Assembly: GCF_905147365.1 (NCBI RefSeq)
Contig: NC_056408.1
Span: 8,060,001-8,124,000, forward strand
Direction: 5' to 3'
From: Aricia agestis
Taxonomy: Eukaryota; Arthropoda; Insecta; Lepidoptera; Lycaenidae
Length of the DNA: 64,000 nucleotides
Within the stretch, counting starts at the first letter, position 1; each line of letters opens with the position of its first letter. Position numbers and translations under genes: made by a program. Under the pieces are notes generated by a model that was not told the origin of the DNA, searched no databases, and was given only the letters and a program-made list of their open reading frames with translations. Of this stretch, positions 53,823 through 64,000 are shown in pieces.

Positions 53823-55004
53823 TGTACAACCTATTTTGTTAATACTATAAAGTAAGCAATTCTTATTTTTACTTTTATCAATAAAAATCTTTATAAATGA
53901 CATAGTTAATTTTTATTGTGAAACACTTTAAAAATGTATATTTTAAGGTTACAGCTGGGCAATAAAAGAATGGCTGTGTTTTCGATCGTAGCACCTTTTA
54001 CTTTTCTTATGTGATTATACTTAAGTCTTGCTAGGCAGCAGTTGAGATTAAATAATAATATGATATTCGACGTTATGATATCTGTTCATTAATACTAAGT
54101 CAGCTTACCCGTCTTTTTGATATTTTCAATCCACGTTCACCGAATTCACCTAGTCGGCTTCACCTGTGTCAATGTGGCTCGAAATTATAAAAAAGGGCCA
54201 CTAGAAAACCAACCCCACAACAAAGAAAAAAAAATGCAACGAAGCCCTGGGGGAGGGTGAAACAATCCTAGAGCTGCTGAATTTAGTAACTTGAATCAAC
54301 TTCAAGTTATCAACACAAATAATATGATATTAAGGAACCATCGACATTTCTTGATGCTGTACTAACTGTTTCAATTATCAGTCGAGGACTACCGTGGTAA
54401 AGCTATTGAATAGCAATTTTTTATCAACTTGTCGAATAGATCACATCGCGAGCTTCAAGCTTATTACCTTCTTAAAAAACGAGTTTGTTTTATACATCTG
54501 GCATAATGAACATGAACAACAATGAACTAAAAACATGGTCAATGGCGATGATGAATGGTCGTATACTCATTAGTTAGACTAAAAACAGATTTATTTAAAT
54601 CATTAAAGATGTAGAATATTAATAAATAATATTATTTTTCTGAAATAAACTTAATTATGTTCTTATTCCATGTTAATTTTATGTTTGATAGGATTTTAAA
54701 CAAAAATAAAATATATTTTTAGTATTCGAATTATTCGAAAAATTATTTGGCGAATATTCGAATAATAAAATCGTCGAATATTCGAATAAAACGAGTATTC
54801 GAATATTCGAATAACATACCCTAACCGTAGAATAGATATAACAATCGAAAAAAATCGAAAATTAAATGTAAGATGATACAACGTGTTATAGAAAGACTTT
54901 TGAGCAAGCGTCAGCGCGATGTAGAAGACGCACGGCGCCATCTATTATAAATTGTTGGAACTAACTTAATTTGAACAAATTTACGCATTTTCACCCCCTT
55001 ACAA

Positions 55005-55215
55005 CCTTTTTTTCCAGTAAAAAAGTAGCCTATGTCCTTTCTCAGGCTTTAGACTATCTGTATACAAAATTTCATTACAATCGGTTCGGAAGTTTTGGCG
55101 TTTGGCGTGAAAGCGAGACTGACAGACAGACAGACAGAGATACTTTTGGCGTTTGGCGTGAAAGCGAGACTGACAGACAGACAGACAGACAGAGATACTT
55201 TCGCATTTATAATAT
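55005..55215 (+). repeat. Lepidopteran LINE/SINE tail with (GACA)n and an internal duplication
   Basis: It runs from GTAGCCTATGTCCTTTCTCA through ATTTCATTACAATCGGTTCG to GCGTGAAAGCGAGACTGACA (present twice, 53 bp apart) and TTTCGCATTTATAATATTAG. The second copy without duplication is at 55828-55995. Confidence 0.72.
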
Positions 55216-55297
55216 TAGTATAGACTATGTGCACACTGCATAGCTGTTTTTGGGTATTTTGATTAATTAAGGGCCGCGCTACACCGGAAACACTTAC

Positions 55298-55396
55298 CAG
55301 GGTTTTAAAAGTTTTTAAATTTGACACAAATTTTGTTGACACCGCGCGCTATAAACTAAAGTCCACGCAGACGATGTCGCGGGCAACAGCTAGTTA
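55298..55396 (-). repeat. Minus copy of the CTAGCTGTTGCCCGCGACTT repeat
   Basis: ACCGCGCGCTATAAACT, AAAGTCCACGCAGACGATGT and CGGGCAACAGCTAG are the complement of 52475-52572. Confidence 0.72.
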
Positions 55397-55827
55397 TGAA
55401 TAAAAACAATATTATATAGTAAAGTAGGTATGATTAGTTCTGTTACAATAATAAAGTAAAAATTAAAACGCCATCTGTTTTCATATATTAGAATTAAAAT
55501 GTTGATTGCATTGATATATTTTCTGGATGGAATATAGGCCAACACGGTACACTCGAACTCCTTTATTTTAGAGCGCCTTCTGTTGTCAACTTGTCACATA
55601 TATTAGAAATGCAGTAGGAGTTCTATAAGATAAGATAGATTGATTATTATTATACCAAGTGATTATATTATTAAACATAATATTCTAACGTATTAAAAAC
55701 TATAAACAAAAACATACTAACTAATAAGTATGATTAGTTCTATGTTACAAAAAAGTCAAAAATAAAACGCCATCTGCTGAATTCATTTTCATCGATATTT
55801 TCATGGAAATAAGATACTTTCCCACAT

Positions 55828-55917
55828 CAAAATGTAGCCTATGTCCTTTCTCAGACTCTAGAATAACTGTATACAAAATTTCATTGCAATCGGTTCAGTA
55901 GTTTTGGCGTGAAAGCA

Positions 55918-55964
<47 letters not shown>

Positions 55965-55995
55965 GATACTTTCGCATTTATAATATTAGTATGGA
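55828..55995 (+). repeat. Lepidopteran LINE/SINE tail with a (CAGA)n microsatellite
   Basis: GTAGCCTATGTCCTTTCTCA leads to AATCGGTTCAGTAGTTTTGG, a run of about a dozen CAGA units (55918-55965) and TTTCGCATTTATAATATTAG. Confidence 0.72.
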
Positions 55996-56024
55996 TGAAT
56001 CTGCTTTGCTATAAATAGGTGGCA

Positions 56025-56390
56025 ATTGGCATACGACCACGACTATCCTTTAAACATTTAAAATATGGAAAATATAACCCTAAACTGTTTTCTTGTTTCG
56101 TACTTTCAAGAGCGTGTTTTAGTAGTCGGGTTTTAGTTTTTTAAACTTTATTTTTTACATTAAAATCCTTGTATAATGTTGGTGATCATTTACTAATTTT
56201 GGTGATCATTTACTATTTTTGGTTTTACAATTATTTATTTGGAGTCATTTTGCATAAATAGGATAGCGAGATGTTAAATATTTGGTTATCATTTTACATT
56301 AAAATAGTGGTCTGTATTTTGGTGATCGTTTACTATTTTTGTCTGTGAAATGTTACTAATTCTGGTGATCAGTTAATTATAAGCCATAAA
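56025..56390. repeat. Right half of an inverted pair, with TTGGTGATCATTTACTA iterations
   Basis: The first part mirrors 52195-52300. Then TTGGTGATCATTTACTA recurs at about 56172, 56191, 56320 and (diverged) 56362, the complement of the motifs at 35930-36011. Confidence 0.65.
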
Positions 56391-56715
56391 CTTTTAGATT
56401 CATACAAAACTCGAACACGATGTGTCGTCAGATGGAAAACTGTGGAGGGCCTGGGCGCCGATACCATACACGATTTTGGGAATGGCTATAATCTCGTCCA
56501 TTTGGACCGTGTCTGGTAAGTGGTAACATTAATAAAAGAAAGAGCGAAAATGGTAACCTACTAGGGTAAGGTTCTTAGACGACTTGTGGTACCTTTTTAC
56601 TATGCTTAATTCCTATAGACTATCTAGTTTCGTTTTTTGTCGGTAAGTACGGCGCTTTTGGCACATTATTGATGTGTATATGTAAAATCTGATCCACAAT
56701 TTTGCACTGTAGGTG

Positions 56716-57212
56716 CTATAGACCAGGAGATGGTGACACAAAATACTTGGTCATTTGTACCAGTATGGCGGTTCTTCAGGGGTCTACCTAAAGGCAAAAA
56801 GGAAAATGATGATCATAGCGCTCGCGGCGGCCCAATGGTGTGGGCTCCTTTGCAGTGGTATGGCGGCCATTGGGAACTGTCGGAAAAGTATGGCAAGGTG
56901 ATTTTCGTGAATGGCTACTCGACGATGATTAGCTATGCAAAAATTAGCCTGGTACAAATGGTTGAATTGTTTTATTTAAATTAATATTGTAAGACACACC
57001 CTAGATGTATGGCATTACGCTATCGCCTACTTCTTTTTTTTCGACTATCTGAAAATACAAGTATTTTTGTGGAACAACGATTAGCGCCCACGCGATGGGC
57101 CGCCGGTGCAGGCGCTATTACCATCATTTACGTAATTAGACCCCTGAAGAACTGCCGTACCTACTGGTCCAAATGATCTAGTATTTTGTGTCACCATCTC
57201 CCGGTCTACTAA
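56716..57212. mobile_element. Foldback element, GAGATGGTGACACAAAATAC arms
   Basis: TAGACCAGGAGATGGTGACA and GGCGGTTCTTCAGGGGTCTA on the left are mirrored at 57130-57212. The arms are about 75 bp and the centre about 345 bp. An 84-codon open frame in it (56730-56984) reads through an arm and is not considered a gene. Confidence 0.72.
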
Positions 57213-57562
57213 GATCACAGAGATAAAACTGTGTACTTAAGTATTACCAAACCAAGTGCTACGTTTTTGCAGATAAACCTACGTGGGCACGTCATTTCCT
57301 ATTCACTTGGTATCTCTGTGTTTCAACTTTTCTGAAGTATCACCTCAGCTTCATGATGATGGCGATTTATCACACGCTAAAGGCTATTAATCAAAGACTT
57401 ACAGTGTATTTGTCTACAGTGAAAGGTAATTATAATGCTGTACATTAGGCATAATATTATGCGCATACCTGGCCGTGTTCAAACCAAACTGACTGTCAGC
57501 CGCCGAATGTGAGGGAACTTTTTCGTTCACGCCTAACCGACAATACTTACGTTATTACTTAT

Positions 57563-58311
57563 TAGGGAGTGCCTCCGCTGCCGGCGCCGGCCGCCGGCTG
57601 CCAAAAATATCAGTAATGGGAACCGGCGGTAGTAACTGCCGGCAACCGAGATATATTATAAAACAACGGCTGCCGGCGCTGGCACTCAAAATAGGAACCG
57701 TTGAAAATGCGTAAAATGTTAGGTTCCAGTGCCCGTAAACAAAAAAAGAAATAATTATTCTCAAATACTTATTCGACTTCTTAACCGACTTCCAAAGGTG
57801 GAGGTTATATGTTGGGCTGTGGATATTGTAGTTTTTTGTGATGCATTTTCATGTACCTTAGCTTAACTACCTTTTTTAGCTACCAAAAACTAAGATTTTG
57901 CACCACAGTATACCACGTGGTATACTTCCGAAGGTACTGAACAAAACTTCGGACTCCTTATACCTACACGTTAGAGAGTTTCAGCGTTGTTTATAGAAGC
58001 TATGATAGAAGCAAAGGTTATATTATGCTTCTATGCAGATCATATTTATCATCATCATCATCACTACCATTAAAATATGAATCCTCACATTATGACCTTA
58101 TTATGTTTTGTACTTTTCATAGTCCTTTAGTGTTGGTGTTTTTGTAGACTGATGTTTTTGATAATTATTCTGTCATTTGACAAGCGATGTTTGCCGAATA
58201 GGCGCCGGCAGCCTATTCGACAAACATTGCGTGACTTCGGCAAACTTCGGAAAACGGCGCCGGCAGCCAGTTCGGCAACCGGCGCCGCGCCGGCAGCGGA
58301 GGCACTCCCTA
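57563..58311. mobile_element. hAT-like element, TAGGGAGTGCCTCCG ends, iterated GCCGGCGCC
   Basis: TAGGGAGTGCCTCCGCTGCC and the inverted GGCAGCGGAGGCACTCCCTA bound it. Subterminal zones are dense in CCGGCGCCGG / GCCGGCAGCC at both ends. No matching 8-bp duplication remains. An AACCGACTTCCAA-type repeat (57781-58140) fills the middle. Confidence 0.7.
57781..58140 (+). repeat. Dispersed AACCGACTTCCAA-type repeat with (CAT)n
   Basis: TTAACCGACTTCCAAAGGTG begins it. TAAGATTTTGCACCACAGTA and ATTTATCATCATCATCATCA follow, in the same order as 2355-2870. Confidence 0.7.
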
Positions 58312-58456
58312 CTACGCCTAGATACGCCTAGATACGCTAGGCGTATCTAAGCGTGGACATTCGATAAGAACTGTTTATTTTCACGTTCACACTGGGGCTT
58401 ACAGTGAGCCTGCTCACATTCGGCGGCTGACAGTCAGTTTGGTTTGAGCACGGCCT

Positions 58457-59990
58457 AAGGAAGTCGGTCAAAAATAGCTCCCCACATCGGTTTCGCTGTC
58501 GGTGGCCGGTTTTGTGAAGGCCGATTATGATGGAGTTATTTCAGCCGATTTATAAATAGGTTGTATAGGCCACGGCGGCAGCGTCCATATAATAATAGGG
58601 GGGGCGAAAATTTTACCTATATGCAGTACACAAGAACACTCCCTTTCTTTACTCGTGAATTTAATCTCGTAACCCAGTGGGACTGATAAATGCATTGACA
58701 GTATCAATCAGGTGGTAAGCCTGCAGGCTGCATTAATATCCAAATAAACCAAAACTTGGAAATAACATTATTGTTGTAATATCGAGTAGTCGAACCCAAG
58801 ACCCAACTTGAGAGTGTAGCTTTAAACGACTGGACATCGGGGACTTTACAGTTATGCTTTTGATAGATAGCCGGATTCTCGTGATACTGGCATCCGCTAC
58901 GGTATCATCATGAGTCACATACATATTTTTAAGCATTGTAGTAGAGCCAGAGGATTGTAGAGATTCTCTTCGTATTTATTACTCTACAATTATTTCAATA
59001 ATTGGCAGAGTAAACAGTTCTGTCTACTCTGTTAATGGTACAATAATATGTCAAGACTAGCTCATAGCTGTCCCGGCAAACATTGTTTTGCCATAATATA
59101 AAGTATTTCGTCCATATTATTTTTTAATTGAAGTGACTAATTAAGTAATAAGTATGGCACCATGGCAACGTCCATCGCTATCCCGATTCTCGTCGCACCA
59201 ACAATGGTCCAAAACATAAAGCAAAATAATACATAGATAGTCCATAAAGCAAAATAAATTAAATAATACATACCTACTTAGTTACTATTATAATATGCAA
59301 TGGTCGCGGTCAGTCTCGAGTGGTAATAATTTACTATTATACAATGAGTTTCTAAAATACTAGAGTAGCAATGTCTTACAAAAGATTCTCAGAAATGCGT
59401 AACCACTTTTTTGTTCAAAAGACACTGTCAAGTCATATATTCGTTGTCATTATGTATGTGAGATATGCCTGCAGGCATCTTCGAAGTGGCAACGCGTTGC
59501 TACCGTAAACTTCCAATCTAGTTACGTTAGTAACATAGAATATCATTGCTATTATATATATTTTATTCGACGAATGCACTTATCAAAATAAAAAGTACCC
59601 AGTAGCCGATTCTCAGACCTACTGAATTATGAATAGGTATGCATATAAAGTTTGGTAAAAATCAGTAAAGCCGTTTCGGAGGAGTACGTATAAGAAGATA
59701 ATAGTCGGATTATGATTTATGACCACAGACCTGCGGGGCTAAAATGGTCGCTTTGAAGAATCATGATATTAATCATAATATGATTATGATTGACAAAATG
59801 CAACTCTGCTTGCAATTCATTTCTGTATTTTTCTACTGATTTGACATTCGTCAGTTTGACAATTCATTTGCTGAATTGATTGAGAGGAATTGCTAAATGT
59901 GACCATTTTAGCCCTGTAGCCAACGTAGGCCTTATTACCTAGCGGTGGGCTAAAATAAAAAAGTCTAATGCTTATAATATTTGTTTCCAG
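58457..59990. other. Stretch upstream of the candidate Gr exon, repeats only
   Basis: ATAGCTGTCCCGGCAAACAT (59067) and AGTAAAGCCGTTTCGGAGGA (59666) are ends of a common lepidopteran repeat, and ATTAATCATAATATGATTAT at 59770 is a small stem. Earlier exons of the second receptor were looked for but not found with confidence. Confidence 0.45.
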
Positions 59991-60167
59991 AGCCTTCCAA
60001 ACTATCTCCACAGACCATCAACGGATACGGTGTGCAATACAGCTCAGTGTGTGATGTCATATTCGTTATTAACGACAAAGAGAGTTCTTTATATTTTGCT
60101 ATTTTTGCGCATCGTTTCAATCTCACCACTTATACAATTTATTTGCTAGGTATAGTTATAAGGGAAG
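59991..60167 (+). CDS. Candidate internal exon of gustatory receptor 2
   Basis: Between an acceptor TTTGTTTCCAG (ending 59990) and a donor GAAG/GTAAGT (60168) one frame is open for 59 codons, phase 1 in and phase 1 out. The peptide (GYGVQYSSVCDVIFVIND, then LYFAIFAHRFNLTTYTIY and LLGIVIREG) has the polar VCDVI-x-x-IND followed by a hydrophobic segment, as in the TM5-TM6 region of insect Grs. Its phase does not join directly to the exon at 63290, so at least one small exon would lie between, or the exon belongs to another gene. Confidence 0.5.
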
Positions 60168-60234
60168 GTAAGTAAACAATTATAAAGTTTTATATAATTT
60201 ATAACTATTAACTAGGGACCCGCCCCGGCTTCGC

Positions 60235-60420
60235 ACGGGTAGGTATAAATTAAAGATGAATTGTCACAAATATTCGGCAACTAATTTCGGTATTCGGCCT
60301 ATTCGGCTTATTTTATTGCTATTCGGTATTCGGCCGAATAATACGTACTATTTAGTCGAATACCGAATAATACCAAATCATGTAAAAAAATACGATTTAT
60401 TATTACACAAAATTATGTAC
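60235..60420. repeat. Iterated ATTCGGTATTCGGCC zone
   Basis: ATTCGG / CCGAAT motifs repeat about ten times between 60271 and 60371, with TATTCGGCCGAATA at 60328-60341 self-complementary. It resembles one subterminal zone of the hAT-like elements seen elsewhere. A partner end was not found. It lies in the presumed intron of the second receptor. Confidence 0.6.
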
Positions 60421-61526
60421 TTACTTACTTACTTATTTATTTCCAAATTACAACATTTTAGTAAGTAATTAAAATTGATCAGTGGTAAGTTATGATGGAT
60501 AAAAACAAGCTTTTCAGCATTTTTGGTATTGATGATTTTCAGCATATTTGATGTTACCAGCCTCAGAAAATAACCTCTCACAGTCTCACTATACAGTATA
60601 AGTACACATTTCGGTTCAAATGTTGAACAATTTTATGTACTTAAAAATGTTTGCCCATTTGGGTCGGGGGCCCGTGGCATTTTGCCAGCCCTATATTTAC
60701 GCCACTGGACATAGGATACTTTTTGCCTCGGGAAAATGTACGGTTCCCGAATCCCGCGCGGTTACTCCGTTGTGCAAGAGTTAGGGCACAACGGAGTTGC
60801 GGGCGTCATCTAGTAAATTTATTATATTACTCGTACATATTAATCATAAAAATCAAAGAAAAATTTCTTTGATAATGAAATACATCTGCATTTTCCATTT
60901 TTATTTTGCATGTACCTATGGTTGAAAAGTTGCTGAAAATATATTTGTTTAGATTAAGTATTTAATACATAGCTCCACTTTCACGTCGTACAGTCGATTA
61001 CCTACTCTGGTCTGTGGTATTACTTTTACACGGATGATTCGCTCTCCATCATCATGGATTTCGAAGACTTCATGAACATGATTGCTTTGGAATTAGTTTG
61101 TGCTCTATAATTTTTAATTAGGTAAACAACCTGTTTTAGTAATAAGTAATAACTAAGAAGATGATCTTACAAATAAATAAATACAAAGTAAAAAATCATA
61201 TTCAATGAATTTGAAAGAATATTTCATGATCGTGTATATTTAAGTAAATATAGCTTTCGATAAGTACTGATTTTCCGCGGAAAAAGTCTGCGGAAATATG
61301 ATGAAGTCCACAATCAATGATAATTTGGCTCAATACTTTTTATTGTGCTAAAAATATAAACAATCACCAAAAAAGTGCAGTGACTTGTATGAGAATCATA
61401 TGAGAAAAGCGCCCGTGAGTTTCCGCCGTCAAACAAGCCGCGGCAGAGTAGACAGAATTATGTCTATTGTGCCCGCGGCGTTGCCGTAGCTTAGCAACGA
61501 TCTCCAAGAGGCCTATAACCACCATA
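60421..61526. other. Intron-like stretch with repeat scraps
   Basis: TACTCCGTTGTGC and GCACAACGGAGTTGCGGGCG (60761-60805) are part of a lepidopteran repeat. No exon was recognised. Confidence 0.4.
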
Positions 61527-61713
61527 AGTGTCACCGCAGACTTACAATTTAAAGTTGGCCGACTATCGTACAAACCACAGAGATAGGTCAAGATAGAAGC
61601 GCCATGTCGCTCCAATTTGTATGAACACGAGCGAATGGCGCTTCTATCTTGATTTATTCATGTGGTTTGTACGATAGTCGGCCAACTTTAAATTGTAAGT
61701 CTGCGGGGACCCT
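61527..61713. mobile_element. Foldback MITE, TAAGTGTCACCGCAGAC ends
   Basis: CCGCAGACTTACAATTTAAA and GTTGGCCGACTATCGTACAA are mirrored exactly on the right, ending TAAGTCTGCGGGGACCCTTA. The arms are about 80 bp with a short loop near 61617. Confidence 0.82.
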
Positions 61714-61796
61714 TAGTGTAAGGATCCCTCCAATCTAGGCGAACTGTTTTCAAATAAAAATCCAACTCGTTTGACACATCACGCGAGGAAATGATT

Positions 61797-62262
61797 GTTA
61801 TTATACTTATAAACCTTCCTCTTTAATCACTCTATCAATTTAAGAAAACCACATCAAAATTCCTTGCGTAGTTTTAAAGATTAAAGGGATCAAAGGGACA
61901 TGAAGACAGAAAAAGCGACTTTGTTTTTTACTAAGTACGTACTTGTAGTGATGTGGAGTGATAAGTAATAATAGGTAATATATAAATTATATATATTATA
62001 CAATACAATCAGTTTTTTTTTTTTTAATTTCAGTATCTGTCGATTCAACTAATTGTATATTAGACATAAGAGCCATATATTTTATGTCAATTCAATGTTA
62101 GCTGCGATCGGTTGTATGTCAAACCAGAGATAGATCAAATATTGGGAACGGCCGTATATATCACTCCATGCCACACAAAACTACGCAACGGATTTTGATG
62201 CGATTTTCTTAAATTGATAAGAGTGATTAAAGAGGAAGGTTTGTAAGTATATAATAACAATA
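61797..62262. repeat. Inverted pair of a dispersed repeat (TATAAACCTTCCTC)
   Basis: TATAAACCTTCCTCTTTAAT and AAATTCCTTGCGTAGTTTTA (61808-61886) are mirrored as AAAACTACGCAACGGATTTT and AAGAGGAAGGTTTGTAAGT (62177-62250). About 290 bp lies between. Confidence 0.75.
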
Positions 62263-62872
62263 ATTAAATAGTAGAGAAATACTGTTATTTTTGAGGTTTC
62301 TAATCTGATGTCGTAAATAATACTTAACATCTTTTTCCGCTTTATCGGAAAGGGAACGAAAACTGTTTTATGACGGTACAGATAATATTTTAATTCTAAC
62401 AATCTCGAGCTGTCAAACGAAACCGAAATTGCTTTTCATCTGTGTGAAAAATATGTGCACGTATACACTTACACAAGCATGATTGAACATGATTTCTATG
62501 AGATTAAATTGTCAACGTGCGGCACGTGCCGACTGGACGTCAAAAAAAGAGTGCTGCTGTCATGTATCACACGTCTCTTTTTACCACGCAGTGTTACTGA
62601 TAGTGACATCTCGCTTGCTCAGGCCTTTGTTTCTCTATTCCGCTAGGTATATTAACTTTATGCCTTAGTATAACTGTATTTTAGGTAAGATAAAATCGAT
62701 AATACTGCAAACGTTATGGGTGCTGTACAACTTGTCCTGTATTATGATCAGCATTGAAGCGTGCCATTACGTCAAGTCAGAAGTAAGTTCAAGACAAGTC
62801 ATTATATAATTTGGCCCTTGTCGTAATGTTCTACAACAAGGGTCTGTCTTCTAGGTTAAATTCTGTAAAGAT
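62263..62872. other. Intron-like stretch, repeat scrap
   Basis: GAGTGCTGCTGTCATGTATC, TCTCTTTTTACCACGCAGTG and CTCAGGCCTTTGTTTCTCTA (62550-62640) resemble a common insect repeat. Overlapping open frames there in two frames are not supported as exons. Confidence 0.4.
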
Positions 62873-63134
62873 CAGTGACGGATTAACTCTTAATCAAATT
62901 AAGCAATTGCCTAGGGCATCACCTCTGAGGGGGCACCAGAAGAAGGACAAAAAACATCCGTCCTTAGGGCATCACGTCTCACTCTCTCGTCACTAAAAAC
63001 CACACCAAAAAAGTTTCTAGGAAAAAACTAATGTTTTTAGGTGGTAAAAGTTTAAAGACCAATTCTAGTTGACATACGGATAGGGGGATGGATTGCTTAG
63101 GACATCAAATACTCGTAGTCTTAATCCGTCACTG
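62873..63134. mobile_element. Non-autonomous hAT element, 8-bp duplication GTAAAGAT
   Basis: CAGTGACGGATTAA and TTAATCCGTCACTG are perfect inverted ends. GTAAAGAT lies on both sides (62865-62872; 63135-63142). TAGGGCATCAC-type motifs occur three times inside (62923, 62966, and GGACATCA at 63100). It sits 155 bp before a Gr exon. Confidence 0.9.
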
Positions 63135-63289
63135 GTAAAGATTGGGGGTTTGTCCATACGTGGTCCAAAATCTCCAAAAACCTAGATTTAGATAATCCAC
63201 TATTAGGATTATTTTATTCTTACCCCCATCAACGGAAACTACTGCAGCCCCCTCTCACGAATCTTATAGTATTTCTTATAATTTTACAG

Positions 63290-63448
63290 ATGGAAAAATC
63301 AAAAGCCATAATATGCAAAGTAGCTGCTAAGTCGGCAAATAAGCGGGTGCTCCAGGAAGCCATAGACATACTGCAACAGCTGTCCTTAGTCAAGAACATT
63401 TTCTCCCCACTCGGAGCCTTCTCGTTAACTAGAACTTTCATAGTTACG
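63290..63448 (+). CDS. Gustatory receptor 2, penultimate exon
   Basis: An acceptor TATAATTTTACAG ends at 63289. The exon encodes 53 residues, from MEKSKAIICKVAAKS to SPLGAFSLTRTFIVT, and ends at a donor ACG/GTACGT. It is collinear with the exon at 42-203 (shared CK, LQEA / LREA, LSLV, F-x-P-x-G-x-FSLTR). Being preceded by an acceptor, its ATG is internal and not a start. It joins in phase 0 to the exon at 63942. Confidence 0.85.
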
Positions 63449-63941
63449 GTACGTGTTTACGATAGATCTGCTTGCTTTCTGTTCTATTTTAAACACAAAG
63501 CGAGCAGATCGTCTGTCTCGCAAGCCGTAACACACCTTACCCGAAGGGCGATCTCATCTTGCAACAGGTAGGTATGCAACAGGCGAAAATTATACGAACC
63601 GGTGGTAGGCACCAGTAACTAGTAACGACGTTCAGAAATCAGAACACATAATATTATTATGTAAATTGTAAACAATTATTTATTCTGAACAAAAAAGTTT
63701 GAGTTTTAGTTTTGAGTTTGCAGCAGAATGTGTATAATTTTTCATCAGTTGCTATCCCATCGATCGTGGAATAACGAGACACAATAGCTTATCTATTGTT
63801 ATCGCGGCCGGATGCGGCCGCTTAGGTCTTCATGAACTATTACTTATATGATATTGCTAGATACTTAATCACCTTGCTGCTACTTATATTGTGTCTATTT
63901 GGCTTACTTATATCTAACAATTTTTAAAACTTCTGTTTCAG

Positions 63942-64000
63942 AGTTTCAGCGTAGTAACAACTTTCGTTGTAATATTGATTCAATTTAACCTTCTCCATGA
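63942..64000 (+). CDS. Gustatory receptor 2, last exon, cut by window end
   Basis: After an acceptor CTTCTGTTTCAG the frame reads SFSVVTTFVVILIQFNLLH up to the window edge. TT-x-VV-x-LIQF is the Gr TM7 signature, as in the exon at 2206. The stop codon is outside the window. Confidence 0.87.

Larger units (their letters stand above)
52771..54823. mobile_element. hAT-like element, 8-bp duplication ACCGTAGA, iterated TTCGAATA ends
   Basis: The ends are TAGGGAATGTTATTATTCG and CGAATAACATACCCTA. ACCGTAGA occurs directly on both sides (52763-52770; 54824-54831). The subterminal 90-110 bp at each end is built of repeated ATTCGAATA/TTATTCGAAT. A second hAT-like element (52935-53822) is nested inside. 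No transposase frame was recognised. Confidence 0.9.
57471..58456. mobile_element. Outer inverted-repeat element, GGCCGTGTTCAAACC ends
   Basis: GGCCGTGTTCAAACCAAACT (57471) with GACTGTCAGCCGCCGAATGT is mirrored at the right end (ACATTCGGCGGCTGACAGTC, then TTTGGTTTGAGCACGGCC). The terminal repeat is about 43 bp. A second element lies inside at 57563-58311. Confidence 0.72.

Noticed and set aside
56730..56984. 84-codon open frame
   Set aside because: It lies in the arm and centre of a foldback element and has no recognisable domain.
57555..58319. 8-bp target duplication for the GCCGGCGCC element
   Set aside because: The flanks TTACTTAT and CTACGCCT agree at only four of eight positions.
62025..62100. 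A missing phase-1 exon linking the Gr exons at 59991 and 63290
   Set aside because: A good acceptor (TTTAATTTCAG) is present, but the frame closes within 70 bases and there is no donor.
1..64000. The window as a bacterial endosymbiont contig
   Set aside because: Only the giant frame is bacterial-like. It is flanked within a few kilobases by an insect SINE, MITEs and spliced receptor exons.

Overview
The window looks like nuclear DNA of a moth or butterfly. It is AT-rich and intron-rich, and it is saturated with short interspersed elements of recognisably lepidopteran type. Examples are repeats opening with AACCGACTTCCAA, copies ending in GGTACGGAACCCTAAAAA, copies with the phrase TTGCCCGCGACTTCGTCCGCG, copies with the tail TTTCGCATTTATAATATTAGTAT, and a tRNA-derived SINE. 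No bacterial operon or viral genome is present.

Host genes are few and appear as exons. The left edge (42-203 and 2206-2268, + strand) carries the last two exons of a chemosensory gustatory receptor (Gr). The right edge (63290-63448 and 63942-64000, + strand) carries the homologous exon pair of a second Gr, with a probable earlier exon at 59991-60167. The window therefore spans the space between two related receptor genes in the same orientation. At 39913-39997 and 41328-41420 (+) are two phase-compatible exons that match the N-terminus of GCC1/GCC88, a trans-Golgi coiled-coil golgin.

The outstanding object is a 10.8-kb intronless open frame on the minus strand (16500-5653, 3615 codons). In order it contains collagen-like Gly-rich blocks, a degenerate Cys-protease-like module, a SecA-type ATPase motor (ATGEGKS, DEVD, NLAGRGTD), a TPR-like stretch, a hydrophobic helical hairpin region, an OTU-like NDC module, and a His-rich Arg-rich tail of different base composition. 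This architecture is that of a giant effector or toxin-like protein of an intracellular bacterium rather than of an insect house-keeping gene. It carries an insect-style splice acceptor just before its first ATG, which suggests acquisition and host adaptation.

Most of the rest is mobile DNA, often nested. A 6.0-kb Ty3/gypsy-like LTR retrotransposon (41528-47570, minus; 5-bp target duplication) is invaded by an RTE-type LINE fragment and by a TA-flanked MITE. There is a piggyBac remnant inside a broken SINE copy. Six hAT-like non-autonomous elements have readable target duplications (five exact 8-bp, one offset by 3 bp). There is a 3.7-kb palindrome with 1.2-kb arms, two ~300-bp-period tandem arrays in opposite orientation (36.3-37.5 kb and 50.4-51.8 kb), and many foldback MITEs. 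Several hAT-like elements carry short iterated motifs, mostly self-complementary, just inside their ends. This recurring design is one of the more unusual patterns in the window.
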